From Bradyrhizobium sp. ISRA464 (GTDB lineage Bacteria; Pseudomonadota; Alphaproteobacteria; Rhizobiales; Xanthobacteraceae), in the NCBI RefSeq assembly GCF_029910095.1, contig NZ_CP094526.1, positions 1,798,001 to 1,862,000 of the forward strand: a stretch of 64,000 nt of DNA, in the 5' to 3' direction. The position numbers and the translations under genes are program-made. Of this stretch, positions 8,327 to 17,469 are shown piece after piece. Below the pieces are notes generated by a model. The model was not told where the DNA came from, did no database searches, and saw only the letters and a program-made list of their open reading frames with translations. Each line of letters opens with the position of its first letter. Position 1 is the stretch's first letter.

Positions 8327-8692
8327 TCACCGGCGGCGCGGCCATTGTTCGCAGGCAATGCCATCCCCATCGCCATCGTGATGTTTCCAATAGCCGGGCT
8401 CTCCCCGTCTCGCGGGCGCCAAGCCGACCAATCGGGCAAAATCGCAGTTCGGAGCGGATGCGATATGCCGGAACGTTGTCGCGGCGGGCCAAGGGTTCGA
8501 AGCCACGCCCCACACGATTGCGAAGGAAACCGTAGCGGCAACGATTGCGATCGCCGCCTTCAAAACGCTGCGCAGCTTGCTGGCGCGATCAAGGCGCGTC
8601 GATACCGCGCGAAAACGACGCTGTAAGTCACGCAGCCGCTGTTCGGGCCCTGGGCCGGGACGAACGGGGTTGGGGTTTGGAAGGTGCGACAC
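8327..8692 (-). CDS. Membrane-anchored Excalibur calcium-binding domain protein
   Basis: The 121-residue product has a basic N-terminus, one membrane segment at about residues 43-65, and a C-terminal Excalibur domain: NCDFARLVGLAPARRGEPGY, then the EF-hand-like acidic loop DGDGDGIACE. This matches the full family consensus, so the frame is real although the region contains competing shadow frames. The start is probably GTG at 8692; an internal start would leave the membrane segment intact. Excalibur domains are extracytoplasmic, often joined to nucleases, and here the domain stands alone. It sits alone between the decarboxylase and P450 genes. Function is unknown beyond likely calcium binding. 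Confidence 0.75.
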   Translation of the reverse strand: MSHLPNPNPVRPGPGPEQRLRDLQRRFRAVSTRLDRASKLRSVLKAAIAIVAATVSFAIVWGVASNPWPAATTFRHIASAPNCDFARLVGLAPARRGEPGYWKHHDGDGDGIACEQWPRRR

Positions 8693-8857
8693 GGGCTAGC
8701 CTGGTCAGGCGAGCGATCAAGCTGCGGCCGGCCTGGAAAATGAGTTAGAATAATATCCACGGAATCTTGTATCACGAGTTGAGCGACAAGGCGCCTACCT
8801 TGTAGCACGCGTCTTCGCTTTGGTCGGATTTGCAAAATGTCCAATAGGGGTTGACTG

Positions 8858-10132
8858 CTAGCCCGGGATCCGCACCGGCAGGTTTTCGATCCCGCGCACG
8901 AAGCTGGAATAGACCCGCTTCGGCTCGCCGACCACCTCGATGCGGTCGAAGCGCTTCAGCATCTCCTCCCAGACGATCCTGAGCTGCAGCTCGGCGAGGC
9001 GCATGCCGACGCAGCGGTGGATGCCGAAGCCGAACGACAGATGGATGCGCGGCCGGGCGCGATCGATGATGAACTCGTTGGGCCGCTCGATCACCTCGTC
9101 GTCGCGGTTGCCCGAGACGTACCACATCACGACGCGGTCGCCCTTCTTGATCCTCTTGCCGCCGATCTCGGTATCTTGAAGCGCGGTGCGCCGCATATGA
9201 GCGAGTGGCGTCTGCCACCGGATCACCTCCGGCACCATGGTGTCGATCAGTGCCGGGTTTTCCTTCAGCTTGCGGAACTGATCCGGATGCTCGTGGAGTG
9301 CCAGCACCGATCCGCTCATGGTGTTGCGGGTGGTGTCGTTGCCGCCGACGATGAGCAGGATGATGTTGCCCATCAGATTGTCGGGGTCCATGTGCCGCGT
9401 GGCGTCGCTATGCGCCATCATCGACAGCAGATCGTTCTTCGGCGGCGCATTGACGCGCTCGTTCCACAGCTTGGAGAAATAGGCGTAGCACTCGTCCATC
9501 TCGCGCCGCCGCTGCTCCGGCGATTCGACGATGCCGCTCTTCGGCAGCGCGGTCGAGACGTCGGACCAGCGCGTCAGCTTGCGCCGCTCCTCCCACGGGA
9601 AATCGAACAGCGTCGCCAGCATCTGCGTGGTCAATTCGATCGAGACGCGCTCGACGAAGTTGAAGGGCTCGTTGCGCGGCAAATTGCCGAGCACGGTGGC
9701 TGAGCGCTGGCGGATCAGCTTCGCCAGCTCGTCGAGATGCGTCGGCGTGAACATCGGCGAGACGGTCTTGCGCTGATGGGCGTGCTTCGGCTGGTCCATC
9801 GCGATGAAGCTCGGATAGTCGTAGCCCGGCGGCACGTCGCGGATCGAGATGCCGCCGAGCGTGGAGTCGGAGGAGAAGATGCCGTGGCTGGTGTCGACAT
9901 GCATGATGTCGTTGTACTTGACGACCGACCAGTAGGGCTCGATCGGCGCGTTGGTGCAGTAGTGCACCGGCTCTTCCTTGCGCAGCCGCTCGAACCACGG
10001 CCACAGCGTGTCGTTCTGGAATAGCCGTGGCGCGCCCGGATGGAAATCCTTCAGCGGCGTCGCATAGGCTTCCTCGCGCGCCTGACGCAGCAGCTCGGCC
10101 TTGTCGGTACGGATGGGGCTCTGGACGTTCAT
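8858..10132 (-). CDS. Cytochrome P450, CYP153-type alkane/fatty-acid terminal hydroxylase (copy 1)
   Basis: This 424-residue soluble P450 has the I-helix GGNDTTRN at 263-270, the ExxR motif E302-V-I-R305, and the haem loop FGFGIHRCVGMRLAE with Cys374 as thiolate ligand. Long stretches such as VSIELTTQMLATLFDFPWE and WQTPLAHMRRTAL are characteristic of CYP153, which hydroxylates medium-chain alkanes and related chains at the terminal carbon. The frame is open upstream to 10297, but that extension runs through a dispersed repeat, so the ATG at 10132 is used. The same-strand upstream gene is a paralogue. No ferredoxin or ferredoxin reductase gene is adjacent, so electron partners must come from elsewhere. 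Confidence 0.88.
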   Translation of the reverse strand: MNVQSPIRTDKAELLRQAREEAYATPLKDFHPGAPRLFQNDTLWPWFERLRKEEPVHYCTNAPIEPYWSVVKYNDIMHVDTSHGIFSSDSTLGGISIRDVPPGYDYPSFIAMDQPKHAHQRKTVSPMFTPTHLDELAKLIRQRSATVLGNLPRNEPFNFVERVSIELTTQMLATLFDFPWEERRKLTRWSDVSTALPKSGIVESPEQRRREMDECYAYFSKLWNERVNAPPKNDLLSMMAHSDATRHMDPDNLMGNIILLIVGGNDTTRNTMSGSVLALHEHPDQFRKLKENPALIDTMVPEVIRWQTPLAHMRRTALQDTEIGGKRIKKGDRVVMWYVSGNRDDEVIERPNEFIIDRARPRIHLSFGFGIHRCVGMRLAELQLRIVWEEMLKRFDRIEVVGEPKRVYSSFVRGIENLPVRIPG

Positions 10133-10158
10133 CTCAGCTCGCTCCAGCGAATGTTCAT

Positions 10159-10310
10159 CACCTCTCCCGCTTGCGGGGTCGAGACGAGCGAAGCTCGCTC
10201 TTAGGTCGCAACGCATCGAATGATGCGATCCGGGTGGGGGCTCTTTCCACGCGAGGGCTGTATTGTGGTGGCACCCCCACCCCAGCCCTCCCCGCAAGCG
10301 GGAGAGGGGG
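10159..10310. repeat. Long dispersed palindromic repeat, family B copy 2
   Basis: This element matches the one at 3275-3430 almost base for base in its arms: CACCTCTCCCGCTTGCGGGG at the left and CCCGCAAGCGGGAGAGGG at the right, with the shared inner palindrome ACGAGCGAAGCTCGCT. It lies between the two P450 genes and would form a long hairpin in any transcript spanning both, which could separate their expression. Confidence 0.8.
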
Positions 10311-10363
10311 CACAGCTCCGTCGTGGTCGCAGTTCAAATTCATCTCGCAGCTTTGATCGTGCC

Positions 10364-11635
10364 TCACGCCGCAATTCGCACCGGCAGCGTCTCGTAGCCC
10401 TTGATGAAGCTTGAATACACCCGCTGCGGCTCCTCCACCACCTCGATCGTGTCGAAGCGCTTGAGGATCTCCTCCCAGATGATCTTGAGCTGCAGCTCGG
10501 CGAGGCGCAGGCCGACGCAGCGATGGATGCCGAAGCCGAACGAGATGTGGGTGCGCGGCCGGGTACGCTCGATGTCGAACTCGTAAGGACGCTCGATCGC
10601 CTCCTCGTCGCGGTTGCCCGAGACGTACCACATCACGACCTTGTCGCCCTTCCTGATCTGCCGGCCGCGGAATTCGTAATCGGCGAGTGCGGTGCGCCGC
10701 ATGTGGGCGAGCGGGGTCTGCCAGCGGATCACCTCGGGCACGAACGAGTCGATCAGCGCCGGGTTCTCCTTCAGCTTGCGGTACTGCTCCGGATGCTTGT
10801 TCAGCGCATAGATGCTGCCCGACAGCGTGTTGCGCGTGGTGTCGTTGCCGCCGACGATCAGCAGGATCAGATTGCCGAGGAAGTTCTTCGGGTCCATGTT
10901 CCGCGTGGCGTCGCTGTGCGCCATCATCGAGAGCAGGTCGCTCTTCGGCGGCTGGTTGCTCCGCTCCTTCCAGAGATGCGCAAAATAGCTGGCGCATTCC
11001 AACAGTTCGGCCTGCCGCTCGTCCTCGGTGGCGACGAGGCCACCGGCGCCGGGCAGGGTGGTCGCAACATCGGACCAGCGCGTCAGCTTGCGGCGGTCTT
11101 CCCAGGGGAAGTCGAACAGCACCGCGAGCATCTGCGTGGTCAGTTCGATCGAGACCTTGTCGACCCAGTCGAACACCTCGCCGCGCGGCAGATTGTCGAG
11201 GCATTCGGTCGAGCGCTTGCGGATGTTGATCGCGAGCTCGTCGAGATGGGTCGGCGTGAACATCGGCGCCACGGTCTTGCGCTGCGCCGAATGGCGCGGC
11301 TGATCCATTGCGATGAAGCTCTCGCGGCGCAGATCCGGCGGCACGTCGCGGATGGTGATGCCGCCGAGCGCTGCGGCCGAGGAGAACACCGAATGGTTGG
11401 TCTCGATGTCCATGATGTCGTTGTACCTGGTGATCGACCAGTACGGCCCGAACATCGAGTCCTTGCAGTAGTGCACCGGGTCTTCCTTGCGCAGCCGGTC
11501 GAAATACGGCCAGAAGGTATCGGTCTTGAACAGTTCGGGATGGCCGGGATCGTAGTCTGACAGGGAAAGCGTTTGAGCGCGCTCGCGCGCGGCATCCAGG
11601 TTCACGTCTTCGACGAGATCGATGGTCCCGTGCAT
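10364..11635 (-). CDS. Cytochrome P450, CYP153-type alkane/fatty-acid terminal hydroxylase (copy 2)
   Basis: This is a 423-residue paralogue of the downstream P450. It has EDPVHYCKDSMFGPYWSITR near residue 51, the I-helix GGNDTTRN, ExxR as PEVIR, and the haem loop FGFGIHRCVGLRLAE with the ligand Cys at about 373. The N-terminal substrate-side segment FGPYWSITRYNDIM follows the CYP153A pattern more closely than copy 1, where it reads IEPYWSVVKYNDIM. The ATG at 11635 is preceded by GGAG at good spacing, so it is preferred over the in-frame codon at 11668. The two genes read in the same direction with copy 2 first. They probably arose by tandem duplication and then diverged. Confidence 0.9.
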   Translation of the reverse strand: MHGTIDLVEDVNLDAARERAQTLSLSDYDPGHPELFKTDTFWPYFDRLRKEDPVHYCKDSMFGPYWSITRYNDIMDIETNHSVFSSAAALGGITIRDVPPDLRRESFIAMDQPRHSAQRKTVAPMFTPTHLDELAINIRKRSTECLDNLPRGEVFDWVDKVSIELTTQMLAVLFDFPWEDRRKLTRWSDVATTLPGAGGLVATEDERQAELLECASYFAHLWKERSNQPPKSDLLSMMAHSDATRNMDPKNFLGNLILLIVGGNDTTRNTLSGSIYALNKHPEQYRKLKENPALIDSFVPEVIRWQTPLAHMRRTALADYEFRGRQIRKGDKVVMWYVSGNRDEEAIERPYEFDIERTRPRTHISFGFGIHRCVGLRLAELQLKIIWEEILKRFDTIEVVEEPQRVYSSFIKGYETLPVRIAA

Positions 11636-12264
11636 GGGCGGCTCCTCAACCGGTTCGCGCCGGGGCATTGCCGGCGCGGTGATGTTTTACCGAATTACAT
11701 TCCCATTCTGACGTTTACGCAAGAGCTCTCGACGCGCATTTGGCCGCATTGTCGACGGCTGAGGATAACGGACCGACTCCGGTCCGTTTGCCGGATCCGC
11801 GCGAAGAAAGCGCGTGAAAACAAAAAGCTAGCGCCGGTTCTGGTGCAAGCGGAGGTCGAGGCGCTGCAAATCCGTTTGAAACGACGTTTTAATTCGGAAG
11901 GCGCCGCCATGATCTCCAACGGGGCGGATGCGCAAATTCGACCTCGGAGAGACCGCGGATGCGATCCGCGAGACGAAGATGCCAGCAACGAGATCGCCTC
12001 GTGCGTGTTCGTCAAGACGGCATTGCGGGGAAGGAGAGGGTAAACCGTGGGCGATGGCGGACGTGATACGCGCGGCTACATCAATGTCTTGAGCGCTGCA
12101 CGCGCCGATTTCACATTCCAGGCAATCCCCATTAATGCAAAGCTCCCCTCCGCCAGGTCGAAGTCGCGCCGCGCTCTCGACGTTCTGTGAAACCTGGATC
12201 ACACTTGATGCGACTAATCTGTGCTTTTGATCCGTAGAGATTGTCGCCGTCTGGGAGTTGATCC
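11636..12264. other. Intergenic region, no convincing gene
   Basis: About 630 bp separate the divergently read P450 and DUF898 genes. A decayed copy of repeat family A is visible at about 11791-11850 (CCGCGCGAAGAAAGCGCGTG). A small hairpin, GGACCGACTCCGGTCC, lies at 11770-11785. The short frames here lack family motifs and have no good ribosome binding site. Promoters for both flanking genes are expected in this stretch but none stands out. Confidence 0.5.
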
Positions 12265-13419
12265 GTGAATGACATGAGCTGGACCCCGATCGGGCCGCCG
12301 CAACCGGAGCCGGTTCCGCCGCCGATGCCGGTGGCGTTCTCCGGGAAGCGCAAGGAGTTCTTGCATTTGATCGTCCGCGGCGCCGGGCTCGAGTTCGTCA
12401 CCGTCGGCTTCTACCGGTTCTGGCTCGCGACCGACATCCGCCGCCATCTCTGGTCCAACACGCTGGTCGACGGCGACGGCGCGGAATATACCGGCCGCGG
12501 CAAGGAGCTCCTGATCGGCTTCCTGATCGCGCTCGCGATCCTGGTGCCGGTCTATCTCGCCTATTTCCTCGCGGGTCTCGAGGCCGAGCATGTCAAGGCG
12601 TTCGCCTCACTGCCGCTGGTTGCCTTCTTCTATGTCTTCGGCCAGTTCGCGATCTACCGCGCGCGGCGCTATCGGCTGACCCGCACGGTATGGCGTGGTG
12701 TCCGCTTCTGGATGAGCGGCTCGGGCTGGATTTACGCGCTCAAGGCCTCGCTGTGGGGGCTTCTGGTCATGATCACGCTCGGCCTTGCGCTGCCGTGGCG
12801 CGAGGCCGCGCTCGAGCGCTACAAGATGCGCCATTCCTATTACGGCGATTTGCCGGGCAGCTTCGAAGGCAGCGGCTGGGAGTTCTTCAAGCGCGGCTGG
12901 TGGCTGTGGTTGCTGACGCCGTTTGCGCTATATCTGGTGATCTTCGCACCGTTCGTCTATGGCGCGTTCAAGGCCGTCGAGTGCCGCTGGTGGCTGTCCG
13001 GCATCCGCTTCGGCGATGTCAGGCTGGAATCCACCCTCCGGCGCAGCGCGCTGATCGGGCTGTACTGGAAGGTGATCGGCTGGATCATGCTGCTCGGCGT
13101 CGCATTTTCGGCCTATCTGGCGCTGTGCACGTTCCTGGTCGCCAGCATGGACGGCTCCTCGATCGAGATTTTCTTCAAGACCGAGGCATTCGCCAAGAGC
13201 ATTCCGCTGATCGTCTTCGCCGGCATCGGCTATCTGGCCTTCGCGCTGGCGATGAACGTGGTGATGCGGGTCTATCTGTTGCACGATCTCTGGGTCCGCG
13301 TGCTGTCGTCGACGATCGTGCACAATGTCGAGGCTGCGGCCAATGTCACGGCGCGCGGCGGGCTCGCCAATGCGCTCGGCGAAGGCTTCGCCGACGGTCT
13401 CGATGTCGCGGGCTTCTGA
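12265..13419 (+). CDS. DUF898 (YjgN-like) multi-pass membrane protein
   Basis: This 384-residue inner-membrane protein has the DUF898 repeats: FSGKRKEFLHLIVRG followed by FVTVGFYRFWLATDIRRHLW, repeated more loosely near residue 200 (FEGSGWEFFKRGWWLWLLTP). Six or more hydrophobic segments are spread over the whole length. The likely start is GTG at 12265, with GGGAG seven bases upstream; an ATG nine bases further in is spaced too far from that site. Two bases separate its stop from the M48 peptidase start, so the two are one operon. The biochemical role of the family is not known. Confidence 0.88.
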   Translation: MNDMSWTPIGPPQPEPVPPPMPVAFSGKRKEFLHLIVRGAGLEFVTVGFYRFWLATDIRRHLWSNTLVDGDGAEYTGRGKELLIGFLIALAILVPVYLAYFLAGLEAEHVKAFASLPLVAFFYVFGQFAIYRARRYRLTRTVWRGVRFWMSGSGWIYALKASLWGLLVMITLGLALPWREAALERYKMRHSYYGDLPGSFEGSGWEFFKRGWWLWLLTPFALYLVIFAPFVYGAFKAVECRWWLSGIRFGDVRLESTLRRSALIGLYWKVIGWIMLLGVAFSAYLALCTFLVASMDGSSIEIFFKTEAFAKSIPLIVFAGIGYLAFALAMNVVMRVYLLHDLWVRVLSSTIVHNVEAAANVTARGGLANALGEGFADGLDVAGF

Positions 13420-13421
13420 TC

Positions 13422-14543
13422 ATGACGATGAACGATGACGCAACCGGCGCCGCGCGGCCCCCGCAGGGGGCCACGGCGATCTATTTCGACGGGACGTCGA
13501 GCAAGCGGCATAGCGTGACGCTTCGACTCGGCGATGCACTCGAACTCGTCGCGGACGGCGCGGCACTCGCAACCTGGGCCTATGGCGACATCCGCCGTGC
13601 CGACAGCCCGTCGGGCTTGTTGCGGCTGAGCTGCCTTGCCGCGCCGGCGCTGGCGCGGCTCGAGATCCGCGATCCGCAGCTCGCCGCCGAGCTCGTCGCG
13701 CGCTGCGGCCGGCTGGAGGAGAACCTGCCGAACCGCAAGGGCGTCGCCGCAATCGTCGGCTGGTCGCTCGCGGCCGCGGCGTCGATCGTGCTGGTGGTGC
13801 TGTTCGGCGTGCCGCTCGCCGCCGAAAGGCTGACGCCGCTGGTGCCGGATTCCTTCGAGCGGCGGCTTGGCGACGTCGCGGACGCGCAGGTCAAGGTGAT
13901 CTTCAAGGCCAAGCACTGCGACAATGCCGAGGGCCAGGCCGCGTTCGAGAAGCTGGTCGGCGCGCTCAGGCATTCTACCGGCCTCGACAATGCTGTGCAG
14001 TCCGCCGTGCTGGCGACGTCGGTCCCCAACGCTTTCGCGCTACCCGGCGGCAAGGTCTACCTGTTCGAGGGATTGCTGGCGAAGGCCGAGAACCCAGACG
14101 AGGTCGCCGGCGTGCTGGCCCACGAGCTCGGCCATGTCAGGCATCGCGACAGCATGCGCGAATTGATCCACAATGGCGGCACCTCGTTCCTGATCGGGCT
14201 GTTGTTCGGCGACATCACCGGCTCCGGCGCGCTGATCTTCACCTCGCGCACGCTGGTGACCTCATCCTATTCGCGCGACGCCGAGAGCAATGCCGACACG
14301 TTCGCGATCGAGACCATGCACCGGCTCGGCCGTCCGGCGCAGCCGATGGGCGAATTGATGCTGCGCGTCACCGGCAAGGAAGGCGGCAAGGGGCTCTCGC
14401 TTGTTTCCAGCCATCCGCTCACCGAGGACCGCCTCGCGCGCATGAGCAAGGCGGACGGCGGCGCCGCGGTCACCGGCGCGCCACTGCTGTCGGCGACCGA
14501 ATGGCAGGCACTGAAGGGAATTTGCGGCGCGGGGAAGGTGTGA
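13422..14543 (+). CDS. M48-family membrane-anchored metallopeptidase
   Basis: This 373-residue zinc peptidase has an N-terminal beta-rich domain of about 100 residues, one membrane segment near residues 107-128, and a periplasm-side catalytic domain. The zinc motif is HELGH in LAHELGHVRHRD, and the third ligand is the Glu of SRDAESNADTF. The frame stays open far upstream through the previous gene. The start chosen is the ATG at 13422, two bases after that gene's stop. The DUF898 plus M48 pairing recurs in proteobacteria and suggests they act together at the inner membrane, perhaps in protein quality control. That role is inferred. Confidence 0.88.
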   Translation: MTMNDDATGAARPPQGATAIYFDGTSSKRHSVTLRLGDALELVADGAALATWAYGDIRRADSPSGLLRLSCLAAPALARLEIRDPQLAAELVARCGRLEENLPNRKGVAAIVGWSLAAAASIVLVVLFGVPLAAERLTPLVPDSFERRLGDVADAQVKVIFKAKHCDNAEGQAAFEKLVGALRHSTGLDNAVQSAVLATSVPNAFALPGGKVYLFEGLLAKAENPDEVAGVLAHELGHVRHRDSMRELIHNGGTSFLIGLLFGDITGSGALIFTSRTLVTSSYSRDAESNADTFAIETMHRLGRPAQPMGELMLRVTGKEGGKGLSLVSSHPLTEDRLARMSKADGGAAVTGAPLLSATEWQALKGICGAGKV

Positions 14544-14606
14544 GGCCAAAGATTGAGGCCAAGCATTGAGGCCAAGCATTTCGAGACCGGCTGTTGGAGG
14601 AACCCC

Positions 14607-14852
14607 ATGCCGCGTGATGCCAGATACTGGTTTCCCGCCAAGCGCTACGGCTGGGGCTGGGGGCTCCCGATCACCTGGCAAGGCTGGGTGACCTTCGCAG
14701 CCTTTCTGGTTCTCATTGCCGTCGGGGCCGTGTTGATACCTCGGCACTCGCCGCCGGGCTTCATTGCCTATGTTCTGGTGTTGAGCGGCCTGCTCCTCGG
14801 CGTGTGCTGGTGGAAGGGCGAGCCGCCGCGATGGCGATGGGGCGGTGAATAA
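14607..14852 (+). CDS. Small two-helix membrane protein of unknown function
   Basis: The 81-residue product starts at an ATG with GGAGG six bases upstream, which decides the start over the in-frame ATG at 14553. It has two hydrophobic segments, at about residues 21-38 and 45-61. It starts and ends with Trp/Arg-rich patches (YGWGWGLPITW and PPRWRWGGE). It follows the M48 gene by about 60 bp on the same strand and may belong to that operon. No family was recognised. Confidence 0.65.
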   Translation: MPRDARYWFPAKRYGWGWGLPITWQGWVTFAAFLVLIAVGAVLIPRHSPPGFIAYVLVLSGLLLGVCWWKGEPPRWRWGGE

Positions 14853-14951
14853 GCGGGGCCGGCACGCCACGCATTGCGTGACGCGCAGTCCCGGCAAAAG
14901 GAACGAGGCCGCGCGTCAATCCCGCTACGGCTGGCTCGTGGTCCGACGCGC

Positions 14952-16100
14952 CTACTTCATCAGTCGGAATTTGCCGCCTTCCACTTTGATGAGGAACGCC
15001 GACCGCTCGTCAAAGCCATTGTGGTCGGTCGCGCTCATGGTCGAGAGGCCGTTGTTGAGGTAGACGTCCTTGCCGCGCTCCAGCTCGTCGCGCAGCGCGG
15101 CGCGAAACTCCGGCGTGCCGGGTTTTGCTGCTTTCAATGCGTTTGGCACCGCCCGCTTGAACAGGGCGATGGCGTCCCACAGATGCGCGCCGAAGATGTT
15201 CGGCTTCTGTCCGTTCACCTTCTCATAGGACGAGACGAACGCGTCACGCACCTGCCGGAACGGATCGTTCGCCGGCAGATCGTCGGCAATGGTGAAGGCC
15301 TCGCCGGTAAACACCGCGCCCTCGACATTGGCGCCGCCGAGCTTGATGAATTCCTCCGACGCGACGCCGTGGGTCTGGAAGATCTTGCCGGAATAGCCGC
15401 GCTCGCGCAGCGCCTCCTGCGGCAGCACGGCGGGCGTGCCGGCGGATGCGATGAACACGGCCTCCGGGTTGGTCGCGATCACCTTCAGCGCCTGGCCAGT
15501 GGCGCTGGTGTCGGCGCGCGCGTAGACCTCATGCGTCGTGACGGTCAAGCCCAGCGTCGGTGCGAGCCGGCTGATCTCTTTGTAATAGCCTTCGCCATAG
15601 CCGTCCGATACGCCGATATAGCCGAGCGTCTTGATCCCGGATTTCGCGATGTGCTTGAGGATCGCTCCGGCCATCAGGTCGTCGTTAGGCACCACCTTGA
15701 ACGCCCATCTGCGGCGGTCGTCGATCGGCTGCACGATCGCGGTTGCAGCCGCGAGCGAGATGATCGGCGTCCTGGATTCCAGCGCGACGTCGAGCATCGG
15801 CATGGTCACGGGCGTCAGCGAGGAGCCGATCAGGATGTCGACGCCGTCCTGGATGACGAGGCGCCGGGCGTTCTGCGTCCCCTTGGTGGGGTCCGATTCG
15901 TCGTCGAGCGCGATGTAGACGACCTTCTCGCCGTCGATCTCCTTCGGCAGCGCCGCGATCGTCCGCATCTGCGGCTGGCCGAGTGCCGAGCCAGGTCCGG
16001 ACGCGGAGACCACGATCCCGACCTTGATGTCCGCGTTGGCATCCGGGGCCATCAGAACCGAGCCCGCGAAAATCCAAAGTGCGGCAAGAGCCAGCTTCAT
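14952..16100 (-). CDS. ABC transporter substrate-binding protein (branched-chain amino acid/LivK type)
   Basis: This 382-residue periplasmic binding protein has a signal peptide at about residues 1-23 (ending DANA) and the type-1 fold of the LivK/Leu-Ile-Val family (DIKVGIVVSASGPGSALG, later ILIGSSLTPVTMPM and FIASAGTPAVLP). No permease or ATPase gene is adjacent, so it is an orphan that must work with a transporter encoded elsewhere or act as a sensor. In rhizobia such proteins often bind aromatic or branched carboxylates, so the ligand is not fixed by the family. Confidence 0.88.
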   Translation of the reverse strand: MKLALAALWIFAGSVLMAPDANADIKVGIVVSASGPGSALGQPQMRTIAALPKEIDGEKVVYIALDDESDPTKGTQNARRLVIQDGVDILIGSSLTPVTMPMLDVALESRTPIISLAAATAIVQPIDDRRRWAFKVVPNDDLMAGAILKHIAKSGIKTLGYIGVSDGYGEGYYKEISRLAPTLGLTVTTHEVYARADTSATGQALKVIATNPEAVFIASAGTPAVLPQEALRERGYSGKIFQTHGVASEEFIKLGGANVEGAVFTGEAFTIADDLPANDPFRQVRDAFVSSYEKVNGQKPNIFGAHLWDAIALFKRAVPNALKAAKPGTPEFRAALRDELERGKDVYLNNGLSTMSATDHNGFDERSAFLIKVEGGKFRLMK

Positions 16101-16388
16101 CGCAAATCCCTCCCTGGAAAGCTCTTTTTATGATGTGCAACCGACGATAGCCGGAACACGGTCGGCTTTCGCATCATATTGATTGTGGACCATGTGTCTG
16201 TCCCCCTGATTGGGGACATCGAGCAACTGCGAAGGACGGTGGCAGTCGGGGCGAAGGTGCTCGACGCCCGAGCACTTGAAGAATGGATGACGCGCAGTCT
16301 GCGTGGGCACCGGCACCGCTTTCACGGCCTAGCGCAGGACCCACCGGCATGCCAATGTAGCGTTGTGCCAAACCCGCAGGAGGTCAGC

Positions 16389-17183
16389 ATGCGAACGAAT
16401 ATAGTGGGAGCACTTTGCGCCATCGCGATGGTCGCGAGCGCAAACGCAGCGGTCAAGGAAGAGCCGGTCACCTATACGGACGGCGAGACCACGATGAAGG
16501 GCTTCGTCGTGTACGACGATGCGACCCAGGCCAAGCGCCCCGGCATCGTGATGGTGCACGAATGGTGGGGCATCACCAAGCATATGCATAACGAGGCGCG
16601 GAAGTTCGCGGAGCAGGGCTACACGGCCTTCATTGCCGACATGTACGGCGACGCCAAGACCGCCGACAACCCGAAGGACGCCGGCGCGCTCTCGGGGTCA
16701 GTGATGAAGAACCCCAAGGTGATGGAGTCGCGCTTCAACGCGGCGCGGGAGCAACTCGCCAAGCAGGCCTCGGTCAATTCCCAGCGGATCGGCGCCGTTG
16801 GCTACTGCTTCGGCGGCGCGGTGGTGCTGAACATGGCGCGCGCCGGCGCTGATCTCGCCGCCGTTGCGGGCTTTCACGCATCACTCGGTCTCAACACCCC
16901 CGCGCCGGCGCCGGGAACGGTCAAGGCGAAAATCCTCATTCTGAACGGCGCGGACGACCCCTTCGTGAAGCGCGAGCAGTACGATGCGCTCAAGAAGGAT
17001 TTCGACGCAGCGAAAGCCGACTACCGGATCATCAAGTATCCCGGCGCCGTGCACGCGTTCACGAACCCCGAGGCCACCGAACTCGGCAAGAAGTTCAACC
17101 TGCCGCTCAGATACGACGCCAAGGCTGATCAGGAATCGAAGGCCGAGGCTGCCAAGTTCTTTGCCGCCGACCTCAAGAAATAA
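16389..17183 (+). CDS. Secreted dienelactone hydrolase family protein
   Basis: This 264-residue alpha/beta hydrolase has a signal peptide (MRTNIVGALCAIAMVASANA), so it is probably periplasmic. The nucleophile elbow is GYCFGG, with cysteine as in dienelactone hydrolase. The Asp of NGADDPFV and the His of GAVHAFTNP complete the triad. AGGAGG lies five bases before the ATG at 16389, which outweighs the longer frame from 16179. A strong terminator follows. The cytoplasmic relative at 54036 has the same fold. A periplasmic enzyme of this family more likely hydrolyses an environmental ester or lactone than a chlorocatechol intermediate. Confidence 0.88.
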   Translation: MRTNIVGALCAIAMVASANAAVKEEPVTYTDGETTMKGFVVYDDATQAKRPGIVMVHEWWGITKHMHNEARKFAEQGYTAFIADMYGDAKTADNPKDAGALSGSVMKNPKVMESRFNAAREQLAKQASVNSQRIGAVGYCFGGAVVLNMARAGADLAAVAGFHASLGLNTPAPAPGTVKAKILILNGADDPFVKREQYDALKKDFDAAKADYRIIKYPGAVHAFTNPEATELGKKFNLPLRYDAKADQESKAEAAKFFAADLKK

Positions 17184-17190
17184 ACAGGAG

Positions 17191-17214
17191 GGCCACCCAT
17201 AGGGTGGCCTTTTC
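17191..17214 (+). terminator. Intrinsic terminator after the secreted hydrolase
   Basis: A perfect 8-bp stem, GGCCACCC (17191-17198) and GGGTGGCC (17202-17209), with a 3-nt loop, is followed directly by TTTT. It lies eight bases after the hydrolase stop codon and separates that gene from the VKOR/radical SAM operon. Confidence 0.88.
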
Positions 17215-17469
17215 CATCTGTGGCTGGTTGAGGCGCGAGAGAGCAGGGTTGCAGCTTCGCTTCCGGCACGCTGCGGCGGACGAGATCGGCTACGCGATCC
17301 GGAATGCCTGCCCGAAGACGAGCGAAATCGGGGCCGGCGACCGTAACCTTTTCGCCGCCGGATCGAACTGTTCATAAGCGTTGCTTGCAGGCACTCGCGG
17401 TCGGATATAATGCCGCGCCATCCGTCGAACCGCGGCGGCGATAGAGGGTACCAGAAGGTCGCATCGACG

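Noticed and set aside
8113..8541. 142-codon frame overlapping the Excalibur gene
   Set aside because: It is a shifted frame of the same strand; only the other frame carries the Excalibur motif.
16199..16216. GTCCCC-CTGATT-GGGGAC inverted repeat before the secreted hydrolase
   Set aside because: Only a 6-bp stem with no T-run and no clear link to a regulator; likely chance.
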